From Vibrio splendidus 12E03 (GTDB taxonomy: Bacteria > Pseudomonadota > Gammaproteobacteria > Enterobacterales > Vibrionaceae), in contig NZ_AJZD02000338.1 in the NCBI RefSeq assembly GCF_000272105.2, positions 1-39,960 of the forward strand: DNA of 39,960 bases, read 5' to 3'. Shown here piece after piece: positions 16,170-24,287 of the stretch (within the stretch, counting starts at the first letter, position 1; each line of letters begins with the position of its first letter). The notes under the pieces were generated by a model that was not told the origin of the DNA, did not search any database, and was given only the letters and a program-made list of their open reading frames with translations. Made by a program: the position numbers and the translations under genes.

Positions 16170-17435
16170 CTAATCAATATATCGAACCTTGGTCATCATC
16201 AGCCCAAAGGCAGCCAACACTTGAGCAACAAAACAGCTAACAAAGAGCACCGGTAAACCAAACACCGTCACTAAGTAACCAGAAGCAGCCAAACCAAATG
16301 GCATCAAGAGCTTAAACAAAGACCCTGTAATACCAGCAACACGACCAAGATGCTTTTCCTCGAATGCTTCTTGTCGATAGCTCCAAATACAAATGCTGCT
16401 GTAGACGCCAATCGCACTCACCCATAAGAACGACATCATCAATACGCCTTTTTCAATGACAACAATTTGCGCTGAAGTCAATCCATGCAATAAATAGCTT
16501 TGGCTCAGCAATACAGGGAACAAGAATCCAAACGCCTCTAACAAAATAGACAAAATAAGTAGCACGCCAAGCCCAATGCGCTTTCGAACCTTATCCGCGG
16601 TAAAAGAACCTAATAAGCCCCCGGCGCCGGACGCTGCGATCAAGTAACCAACCTCGATATGACTGAGCGCTAATTCCGCTTTGGCAAAATAAATGGCTTG
16701 AATCCAGAAAATTGCACCCGTGGTATTGACCACCATCACGACTAAGGTGATGTGCCACATGTTTTTATTCGCATATAAGATCGACCACCCCTCTTTAAGC
16801 GCACTCAGCACTGGCTGTTGAGCGACGGGGGCTGATGGCTTGAATTCCAGTTTATTGAGCTGCCAAAACGCTAGCACATACATCCCCGCAATAAGCAAAA
16901 ACACGTTATGTAACTCAGACAATAAAAGCAGCCCCCCAGACAAAACCGGGCCAACGGTTTCTAGCAAACTGTACAAAGAACTCATTCTCGCGGTGGCGGT
17001 ATTTTGCATGTGCTGAGGTAAAACATTTTTCATCATCCCAATACGCGCATTGTGGTAACCATAGTTAAACGCCATCATCAGGAACGCGCACGGAAACAGT
17101 GCGTACAAAGGGTTCTGCAACCATCTCACTGCAGTATAAGAAACGACCAATACTGCCACTTGCCCGATCAACATGCATTGTGACCACTGCTTTTTATTGA
17201 ACCTATCAACCCAAACACCGATGAACAGAGCTAATAGTAGGTTGGGTAAAAATTCAACGGCCCTCATCCAACCCATCATCTCTGAAGACTCTGTCAACTC
17301 GTAAACCAACAAGGGCAAAGCAAGGTCATAAATCTTGGTTCCAAAGGCAACAAAGAACGCCGTTGAGAACAAAACAATAAAGCTTGAGCTTTTCCAAATA
17401 GAGGGTGATACCCCTGCACCTTTTACACTTTCCAT
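16170..17435 (-). CDS. MFS exporter, EntS-like (MFS_3 type)
   Basis: The 421-residue protein has about twelve membrane segments. The loop between the second and third helices, IGVWVDRFNKKQW, is the standard MFS motif position (G-x-x-x-D-R). ARMSSLYSLLETVGPVLSGGL and the second-half GGLLGSFTADKVRKRIG resemble EntS-type exporters of siderophores or macrolides. Substrate unknown. AGGA precedes the ATG at 17435. It is divergent, with 91 bases between, from a SgrR-like regulator gene, an arrangement that recalls E. coli sgrR beside the setA sugar exporter, though this MFS protein is not SetA. Confidence 0.87.
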   Translation of the reverse strand: MESVKGAGVSPSIWKSSSFIVLFSTAFFVAFGTKIYDLALPLLVYELTESSEMMGWMRAVEFLPNLLLALFIGVWVDRFNKKQWSQCMLIGQVAVLVVSYTAVRWLQNPLYALFPCAFLMMAFNYGYHNARIGMMKNVLPQHMQNTATARMSSLYSLLETVGPVLSGGLLLLSELHNVFLLIAGMYVLAFWQLNKLEFKPSAPVAQQPVLSALKEGWSILYANKNMWHITLVVMVVNTTGAIFWIQAIYFAKAELALSHIEVGYLIAASGAGGLLGSFTADKVRKRIGLGVLLILSILLEAFGFLFPVLLSQSYLLHGLTSAQIVVIEKGVLMMSFLWVSAIGVYSSICIWSYRQEAFEEKHLGRVAGITGSLFKLLMPFGLAASGYLVTVFGLPVLFVSCFVAQVLAAFGLMMTKVRYID

Positions 17436-17526
17436 TTTTCATTCCTTTTAAAAACAACCGAATAACTCTATTATCGAGATTAAAAGATGAAGAAAAATAG
17501 AAAGATTAAACAAGGATTTCACCTTT

Positions 17527-19244
17527 ATGCATTACTGGAAGGCTCTGGCATTTTTACGTTATCGAGTACTCGTTAACCAACCGACTTCACTCTCTTTAAC
17601 TGAAATAACGAATGCGCTAGGTTGTACCAGACGCAACGCTCAATTGGTGATCAAAAAGCTAGTCAGCGAAGGTTGGGTTGACTGGAAGTCGGGAGTTGGC
17701 AGAGGTAACCTACCCACACTCACGCTATTAAAAAGCTTGGACAGTGAGCTTGAGATACGAATAGATGAATTGCTCTCTGAGAATAAAGTTGACCAAGCAT
17801 TGGATCTGGTTGATGAATCACAACGGGATCAGTTTTTACTGGGTTATATCAGCCGCTATCAAAGCTTGCCGACTGAACTAGATATTCTGCAAATCCCTTT
17901 TTATCGAGGGACACACAGTCTGGACCCTATTGAAGTCACACGACGCACTGAAGCTCACATCACTAGCTACCTTTTTAGTAACTTACTACGTTTCAACAAG
18001 TCAACTCACTCGTTTGATGGTGATCTTACCATTGATTGGTACCAAACAGAGCACCGTTGGCACTTCACGCTACGTAAAGGTTTAGTCTTTCATGACGGTT
18101 CACCGATTCTAGCGCAAGACGTCAAAGCACACTTTCAACGTCTGATAGACAGCAATTTAAATGCATCTCCGCTATTACTGTTATCGATCCGCTTCACCTC
18201 TGTTTCGATATCAATGCCAACACAGGCTACCTTCCGTCATTGCTATCGTGCCCAGCTGCGGGTGTAGCAAAAGAAGTAGGAGGGAAAATTATTGGTAGCG
18301 GCAGCTTTAAATTAGTGGAACAGTCCGAATGGCTAACCAGACTGGAAGCATTCAAACACTATCATGGTCACCGACCTTGGGTAGACGGTATAGAAATTTG
18401 GAATGTTGGTGATAAAGCCAAAGACTATGAAATGCACTGCGATATTGTTCACTCACACCCACATTACCAACACTCATCCATATCCAACGAGCTTGCCGAA
18501 ATAGAACAGTGGGAAAAGGGGTGCGAGTACGCTTTGATAAACCCACATCGACACACTTGGCTATCAAACCCACAACACCTTAAATCACTGAGTGAATTAC
18601 TACGTTTGCTAGGGATCGCGAAAGACATACCTCTGGACACTGTCGGCTACGCCGGGGGGATGCTATCGACGTCCAATCAATCAACACAGCCAAAGATAGA
18701 AACGGCGAATAACAAAAGCCCATTACAAATGACTCGACAATTCGCTGACCAGCTTAGCAAGCCAAAACAACCGTTAAAGATTCTAACCTATCAGCTGTTT
18801 GACCACATAAAAATGGCTCGCCACTATTATGAGCTGTTAAATGAACTTGGTTTTATCTGCGAATATCAAGTGCTCGAGTTCCCTGAATTTTGTCAGCCAG
18901 ATAACCTAAAAGATGCTGACATATTAATTAGCGGCGAAGTGTTTTCAGATAACCTCGATAGCAGCTGGATGGGGTGGCTACAAAGTTCTATCGCATTAGA
19001 AGTGTGCCTCACTGATGAGCAAAAACAGTGGCGAGATGAAAGCCTTGAACGGCTTTGGAAAATCACCGATTACCAACAACGACAACCTGTCTTCCTAGAC
19101 ATAGAAGCGCAATTGATCACATTCGGAATCTATCGACCAATTTTCCACGTGAAACAGCAGCTCAATTATGCCAAAACCGTGAACCCTGTGGAGCAGTTGG
19201 CGAACGGTTGGATTGATTTTAACCAAATCACTATGCGCCGCTAA
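17527..19244 (+). pseudogene. SgrR-like regulator, broken by a one-base frameshift
   Basis: Two overlapping frames together encode one SgrR-type protein of about 572 residues (E. coli SgrR is about 550). The first frame (from 17527) holds the N-terminal HTH, SLSLTEITNALGCTRRNAQ and then KKLVSEGWVDWKSGVGRGN, and the start of a solute-binding-protein domain, ITSYLFSNLLRF and FTLRKGLVFHDGSPI. It then drifts into unrelated sequence and stops at 18267. The correct continuation (VIDPLHLCFDINANTGYLPS, then IGSGSFKL) lies in another frame from about 18180 to 19244. The switch fits loss of one base near 18160-18180. It is either a real mutation or a sequencing error. SgrR-family proteins sense a small molecule through the binding domain. 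The divergent MFS gene is the likely target. Confidence 0.85.
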
Positions 19245-19477
19245 ATAGGTTAATTCTCAACCTAAACTAAACCTCACAAAGAACAATGACTTTATATAGC
19301 TATCAATTGATGAAAATATTTACTTTTCAATGGTCATATTAGAGATTTAATTTCCATTAAAAACTCAAATTAGAGATAAAAAGACAAAATTTTTCTCCGA
19401 CTACCTCCTTATACTGTGCCACGTCATTAAGGCGCTACAAGCCTATGATTTAAAATAATTATTAATGAGTAGTCACC

Positions 19478-20392
19478 ATGAATTCGAAGTCGCTAACTAT
19501 CTTGCTTTTTGTCTCTGTTTGCTTAATTTGGGGAACCACTTGGTTCGCAATGGAAGTGGCATTGCATTCTATCCCACCTATTTTTGCCACTGGGTTACGC
19601 TTTTTACTGGCCGCACCGTTACTTGCCGTATTGGCTAAAGTGTTCAATCAACCTCTACTTTTTCCTAAAGGTAAACGCCAATGGCTGCTGATTGTGGCAC
19701 TGATGTATTTCGCTATTCCGTTTACTTTGATGATCTACGGCGAGCAATACATCTCTTCTGGTTTGGCTTCGATCATCTTCGCCAACATGCCAGTTGCTGT
19801 GATGCTGATGTCGGGCTTGTTCCTTGGTCTACGCTTAGCGAAGCATCAAATATTCGGGCTAGTTACTGCGGTTATAAGCCTATGCTTAATTCTTGGTAAC
19901 GAAATGCAGATGGGTGGCGATGACTACCTAATCGGCACGGTTTGCTTAGGCCTTGCGGTTGCAATTCACGCCGTTATGTATGTGCTAGTTCAAAAGCACT
20001 GCAAAGGTATTGAAGTGCTGACTTACAACGCCGTTCCAAGCCTGATTGCTGCTCTGTTCTTATTTGCCGTTTCGGCGATGGGTGAAAACGTGAATGTTGA
20101 GTCTTTCACTTGGGATTCAATCTCTGCCGTCGTTTACCTAGGTTTTGTCGCGAGTGTTGGCGGCATTGTGGCTTACTTCAAATTAGGGCAGGTTTCGACC
20201 CCTTTCCAAGCGTCTATCTGCTTTTTGATTTTCCCGGTAGTAGCGCTGCTAATATCTTGTTACGTCAACGGTGAAGTTCTGTCTGAACAATCATTGTTTA
20301 TGATGATCCCCCTACTTTGCGGCATTTTACTCACCAAGGCACCAAAGGGAATTTTCAAGCTGCGTACCGAATTAAAAACCGTAAGAAACTGA
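19478..20392 (+). CDS. EamA-family (DMT) transporter
   Basis: The 304-residue inner-membrane protein has about ten hydrophobic segments and two EamA repeats, beginning LLFVSVCLIWGTTWFAMEVAL, with TGLRFLLAAPLLA and YISSGLASIIFANMPV in the first repeat. The substrate is unknown; relatives export amino acids or metabolites. Only a weak GAGT precedes the ATG. The 233-base gap upstream (19245-19477) is AT-rich, contains two copies of ATTAGAGAT-like sequence about 30 bases apart, and must hold the promoter. The gene stands alone. Confidence 0.88.
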   Translation: MNSKSLTILLFVSVCLIWGTTWFAMEVALHSIPPIFATGLRFLLAAPLLAVLAKVFNQPLLFPKGKRQWLLIVALMYFAIPFTLMIYGEQYISSGLASIIFANMPVAVMLMSGLFLGLRLAKHQIFGLVTAVISLCLILGNEMQMGGDDYLIGTVCLGLAVAIHAVMYVLVQKHCKGIEVLTYNAVPSLIAALFLFAVSAMGENVNVESFTWDSISAVVYLGFVASVGGIVAYFKLGQVSTPFQASICFLIFPVVALLISCYVNGEVLSEQSLFMMIPLLCGILLTKAPKGIFKLRTELKTVRN

Positions 20393-20435
20393 TCCGCGTG
20401 AAACCTATTTTGCGGATTAGATATACATATCCCAC

Positions 20436-20479
20436 ATAAACAAAAAGCTCCAATATCGCTATTGGAGCTTTTTGTTTAT
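20436..20479. terminator. Long bidirectional terminator
   Basis: A perfect 20-base stem (20436-20455 with 20460-20479) around loop TCGC, with core AAGCTCCAATA. A-rich and T-rich flanks within the stem give T runs on both strands. It separates the convergent EamA and MFS genes. Confidence 0.92.
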
Positions 20480-20499
20480 TTCGTCAGGGTTATACCTAT

Positions 20500-21681
20500 T
20501 TAACGCCAGCTAAACACTCGTACTTCGTTACCCTCTTCAGGCTTCTTCGGAATGTTTAAAGATAGAGCTAAAGAAACCGCCGCCATCACCGCACCAATGT
20601 AGAAAACCGTTGCAGGAGACGATAACCAAATCACACCAAACGCGACTGGGATAACAACCGCCGCAATATGGTTGATGGTGAAAGAGACACCTGCGGTTGA
20701 GGCCATGTCTGCTGGATCTGCAATTTTTTGGAAGTAGGTTTTAATCGCTAACGCCAAAGCAAAGAACAGATGATCGACCACGTAAAGTGCCGCCGCCCAC
20801 TCAGCGCTTTGCACTAAGCCATAACCAACAAACACACCGATCAAACCAACATATTCGAAGATCAACGCCTTGCGCTCACCCACCACACCGATGAATCGTC
20901 CTATGCGTTTCGCGAACAAGAAGTTAAACAGGTAATTCACTAAGAACAGTAACGTGACATCGGCAGCAGAGTAACCGAACTTTTCTACCATCAAGAAGCC
21001 TGCAAACACGGTGAAGATCTGTCTTCTCGCGCCACTCATAAACGTCAGTGCGTAGTAGAGCCAATAACGCTTCCTTAGCACTAACTTCTTATTCTGTTGG
21101 GTCTTGGTTTGAAACTCAGGGAAGCCAAAGGTCATCACCAATACTAAAATGAAACCAATGCCTCCGGTAATGCCATATACCCAAGCGAAATCGAGTTTTA
21201 GCTGTTCTAGCATCACCCAAATAGAGCCATAGGTGAGTAGAGACGCAAGCGCACCAACCGAGATCATTTTGCCTAGCATCTCTGGCGCTTCTTCTTTACT
21301 CAGCCATTGCAGTGACAAAGACTGCTTCAGCGTTTCAAAATAGTGGAAACCTGTCGACATCAAAATAGTGGTAAGCAAAAGGCCTGTCAGTGAAGGGAAT
21401 AAGCCGGTAATCGCAGTGCCTACAGTTAACATCGCCAGCGATATCAACATAAAGCGTTGCTCACGAATGAAGGCCAATACAAACACCACGGTAAACGCTA
21501 AGAAGCCCGGGATCTCACGAACACTTTGCAGCAAGCCAATATCGGCACCATCAAAGTTCGCTTTCTCAATCACGAAGTTATTCAACAGAGCCATCCAGCT
21601 CGAAAACGCGATAGGGACAACAATCGAAATCAGTAATAAGAAGTTTTGCGGCGTTTTCCAGCTCGCGGTTCTATCGAACAT
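20500..21681 (-). CDS. MFS transporter
   Basis: The 393-residue protein has about twelve membrane segments, with short charged loops such as FIREQRF and FAKRIGRFIG at MFS-like positions. The substrate is not evident. Its ATG lies inside the end of the upstream kinase-like gene (11-base overlap, 21671-21681), preceded by GGAG seven bases away, so translation is probably coupled. It is the last gene of a three-gene minus-strand operon with a GNAT enzyme and a phosphotransferase. Confidence 0.83.
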   Translation of the reverse strand: MFDRTASWKTPQNFLLLISIVVPIAFSSWMALLNNFVIEKANFDGADIGLLQSVREIPGFLAFTVVFVLAFIREQRFMLISLAMLTVGTAITGLFPSLTGLLLTTILMSTGFHYFETLKQSLSLQWLSKEEAPEMLGKMISVGALASLLTYGSIWVMLEQLKLDFAWVYGITGGIGFILVLVMTFGFPEFQTKTQQNKKLVLRKRYWLYYALTFMSGARRQIFTVFAGFLMVEKFGYSAADVTLLFLVNYLFNFLFAKRIGRFIGVVGERKALIFEYVGLIGVFVGYGLVQSAEWAAALYVVDHLFFALALAIKTYFQKIADPADMASTAGVSFTINHIAAVVIPVAFGVIWLSSPATVFYIGAVMAAVSLALSLNIPKKPEEGNEVRVFSWR

Positions 21682-22816
21682 TAACGGACTCCTGTTCGTC
21701 TAATTGAGTGAGCACTCGTAAGGTCAACTGCTCAGTATAAGGATTAATCTTCCAATGCTCTGGACTCCAACCTTTTACGAAACGTTGGAAATCAGCCCAC
21801 GCTACGTAAAACATTGGTCGCCATGCGGCTTCGACTTCATCGAATGAAAGTTGTGGTTGATAGTTCGCTAATGCTTCTTTCAAGTGTTGGAAGTAAGCAT
21901 CTAGGACTTCTGATTCAAGCTCTGCGCAATCTTGCGGCCTAACAGCACTGCTCATGAACAAAGCCACGTCTTTCATCGCACAGCCGTGACCCACATATTG
22001 GAAATCGACCGCAGCCGCGCGTTCGCTTTCAGAATCAAAACAAAAATTAGCGAGCTTGGCGTCACCATGTACCAAGGTTTGATATGGGCATTCTTTTAAT
22101 AAACGGTCGATGTGCTTGGCTTGGTTCTTCAATGGTAAATCAGCCAAGGCATTGAGCTCGTCAGGACGTGTGTCTAAGTGCCAATAAGTACCGACTTGCC
22201 ACAATGACGCCGACTGTTCTTGATTGATATTGATGTGCTTCGCGTGAAAATTAGCGAGCCATTTAAGGCAAGCATCGCGTTGTTTCTGCTCTTCTCGCGT
22301 GTAACCAGACGCCAGATCAGACTGAGTATCTTTGTTTGCCAGAGCATCAAAAACAGCAAGCACATCAAACTGAGAAGTTACCGGAAAACCGATTTCGGCT
22401 AAGTCTTGCATCACGATAAGCCATTCGTTCTCATTCAATTCACAGTGCAGCCCCACAGGAACTGGGCACCGCTCATCCCATTGCTGACTGAACGACTGAT
22501 ACCATGCTGTTTCCACTTGGTAAGAGTGAACTTTGCGTTGGTGAGAAAGCTTAGTGTTCCAGCCTTTGGGATGTTCAGTTTTATCTGGCAACGCGACATG
22601 TTTAACGATGACGCTGTTCATCGAAGCACTATTATCTTTAGCAAAGACCAAGCGAACTAACTCGCCGTAACCGCCCCACAAGCGTTGAATAACTTGAACA
22701 TCAAGCCCTTGATGACAACCCAGTGAGTTCGCTATTTTTTGATAAAGCTCAGGTTGACTTTGACTTGAACTCGCTTGTGGTTGAGCAAGGTTGTTTGAGG
22801 GTATTGATTGAGACAT
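21671..22816 (-). CDS. Phosphotransferase, APH/ecdysteroid-kinase-like
   Basis: The 381-residue protein shows the kinase core of the aminoglycoside phosphotransferase/EcKinase/choline kinase superfamily. The catalytic loop is LVHGDAKLANFCF (H250, D252, N257) and the metal-binding Asp is D271 in AAVDFQYVGHG. FMSSAVRPQ follows, as in EcKinase-like proteins. An upstream VKHV lysine probably binds ATP. It should phosphorylate a hydroxyl on a small molecule; the substrate is unknown. It begins 11 bases after the GNAT gene and overlaps the MFS gene, so the three likely act together, either in detoxification or in uptake and use of one compound. Confidence 0.83.
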   Translation of the reverse strand: MSQSIPSNNLAQPQASSSQSQPELYQKIANSLGCHQGLDVQVIQRLWGGYGELVRLVFAKDNSASMNSVIVKHVALPDKTEHPKGWNTKLSHQRKVHSYQVETAWYQSFSQQWDERCPVPVGLHCELNENEWLIVMQDLAEIGFPVTSQFDVLAVFDALANKDTQSDLASGYTREEQKQRDACLKWLANFHAKHININQEQSASLWQVGTYWHLDTRPDELNALADLPLKNQAKHIDRLLKECPYQTLVHGDAKLANFCFDSESERAAAVDFQYVGHGCAMKDVALFMSSAVRPQDCAELESEVLDAYFQHLKEALANYQPQLSFDEVEAAWRPMFYVAWADFQRFVKGWSPEHWKINPYTEQLTLRVLTQLDEQESVNVR

Positions 22817-22827
22817 ATAACTCGTTA

Positions 22828-23112
22828 CTATGCTTTATCGGATAGAAGATGTGACCAGTGTTTTTGCCTATTCATGTAGTGCACCACGTAGCTACACACT
22901 GGTACAATTTTGAAGCCAGCCTGTTCAATTTCAGGTAAGACTGATTCCATCATCACCTTGCCAAAGCCTTTGCCTTGCAGTTCATCAGGAATGCGAGTCG
23001 AGGTAATGTGCAATACATCGCCTTCCTTCTGATACTTAACAACCGCGAATTGGTTCGGTTCTAGCTCAACTGTGATCTGGTTCTCTTCTTGAACCCATTT
23101 TACTGCCTTCAT
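22828..23112 (-). CDS. Small GNAT-like N-acetyltransferase (YjdJ/NATD1 type)
   Basis: The 94-residue protein is a minimal GNAT fold. The acetyl-CoA-binding stretch is IPDELQGKGFGKVMMESVL (Q/RxxGxG/A motif as QGKGFG), followed by IVPVCSYVVHYMNRQ, typical of the YjdJ/NATD1 family. Substrates of this family are poorly known. I start at the ATG at 23112 because GGAG lies six bases upstream; a TTG at 23127 would put the ribosome site inside the gene. It is the first gene of the operon with the kinase-like and MFS genes. Confidence 0.87.
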   Translation of the reverse strand: MKAVKWVQEENQITVELEPNQFAVVKYQKEGDVLHITSTRIPDELQGKGFGKVMMESVLPEIEQAGFKIVPVCSYVVHYMNRQKHWSHLLSDKA

Positions 23113-23386
23113 TCTCAACTCCTGCAAATAATTGATACGACAAACAATTAAAGTTTGAAGTATGAGTTCCTTGTAATAGACTAACGCAAGTGCATATAAA
23201 TAAAACTAAGTACTTACAAACACAGTAAATAATTCAGTGCAATCGGCTTAATATAAAATCAGCAATGATAGAAGGCACTCTATAAATCTATGTGAGTACG
23301 TCTACACAATCTAGCACGTAATAACCCCTTGTTAGCAAGTTACCAATATAACTAACAGACGCATGTTGGCGCATGGAGAACATATA

Positions 23387-24133
23387 ATGAACGCACCCCT
23401 GACGAAGCCTTTGGAGCATAATCAGGCACTTCAAGACCCTCGTAATCGCACTGTTTCCACTATCAATAGCACTGATGCGCTGGCCATGATTGAGCACGGC
23501 AGTGAACTGACATTAAATGTCTCGACTCCCGTTGGCACGAAATTTCTCGCCACCACCAAATTTATCGGTACGCACAGTGATAACTGTATTGTGGTTGAGG
23601 TTCCCGAGGTATCCAATGAAGATCTGAACTTTTTCTTTCAAGAAGGCTTTTGGATGACCGCTCGTGCGTATTCTCTGCGAGGTGAAGGGGCGCTTATCCA
23701 CTTTAGAAGCCAAATTCACCATAGGATTGGCGAACCCTTTCCGATTTTAGTGCTCTCTACACCAAGTACCATGCAAGTGACTCAACTGCGTAAAGAGACC
23801 CGATATGAAGTGAATCTAGCTTCAAGAATCATCTTCAACGACCAACGAGCAAACTGTGAGATAAGAGACTTATCGAAAAGTGGTTGTCGTTTTGTGACCT
23901 CACCGACTTCTCGCGCGATTCAGATTGCCGATCGAGTGTCGATTGAGATTACGCCTGAAAACTACAATGGCCCGCTGATTCCGCCATTGAGAGGCATCGT
24001 CTGTAATCTGCAAAAATCGACGCACTACGCTCGATACGGTGTCGAATTTGATGATATTGGCCGAGCCAACGCTAAGCACTTGTTGGCAAAACTGAAGTTC
24101 GATGGCACCAAGCTCTGCTTGAGAAACGGTTAA
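23387..24133 (+). CDS. PilZ-domain protein (YcgR-like layout)
   Basis: The 248-residue cytoplasmic protein has a beta-rich N-terminal domain of the YcgR-N type (GSELTLNVSTPVGTKFLATT) and a C-terminal PilZ domain. Both c-di-GMP-binding motifs are present: RKETR at residues 135-139 and DLSKSG at 161-166. It should bind c-di-GMP and pass the signal to motility or surface functions. I prefer the ATG at 23387, eight bases after GGAG; the ATG at 23363 adds eight residues with no ribosome site. The 250-odd bases upstream (23128-23386) hold no gene I can support. Confidence 0.9.
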   Translation: MNAPLTKPLEHNQALQDPRNRTVSTINSTDALAMIEHGSELTLNVSTPVGTKFLATTKFIGTHSDNCIVVEVPEVSNEDLNFFFQEGFWMTARAYSLRGEGALIHFRSQIHHRIGEPFPILVLSTPSTMQVTQLRKETRYEVNLASRIIFNDQRANCEIRDLSKSGCRFVTSPTSRAIQIADRVSIEITPENYNGPLIPPLRGIVCNLQKSTHYARYGVEFDDIGRANAKHLLAKLKFDGTKLCLRNG

Positions 24134-24218
24134 CGTCTCTTAAGACACTACGTTCACCGAGTGCCGTAAGCTGACCAAGTACAAATGTCTCACTAACGAC
24201 CCAAATCGTAACCATCAA

Positions 24219-24250
24219 AAAAGCCATCGATTCTAAAATCGATGGCTTTT
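24219..24250. terminator. Bidirectional terminator
   Basis: AAAAGCCATCGATT (24219-24232) pairs perfectly with AATCGATGGCTTTT (24237-24250) around CTAA. It separates the convergent PilZ and Lon-like genes and has T runs on both sides. Confidence 0.9.
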
Positions 24251-24287
24251 GCGCTTTGGTTGCTTATCTAGATATTAGACAAATTCG

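Noticed and set aside
16170..17435. MFS gene as SetA beside sgrR, as in E. coli
   Set aside because: The sequence pattern is EntS/MFS_3-like, and I saw no SgrS-type RNA in the 91-base gap.
17527..19244. Two separate genes, or programmed frameshifting, at the SgrR-like locus
   Set aside because: The halves match one protein end to end, the second frame has no ribosome site at its apparent TTG start, and no slippery sequence or downstream stimulatory structure was seen.
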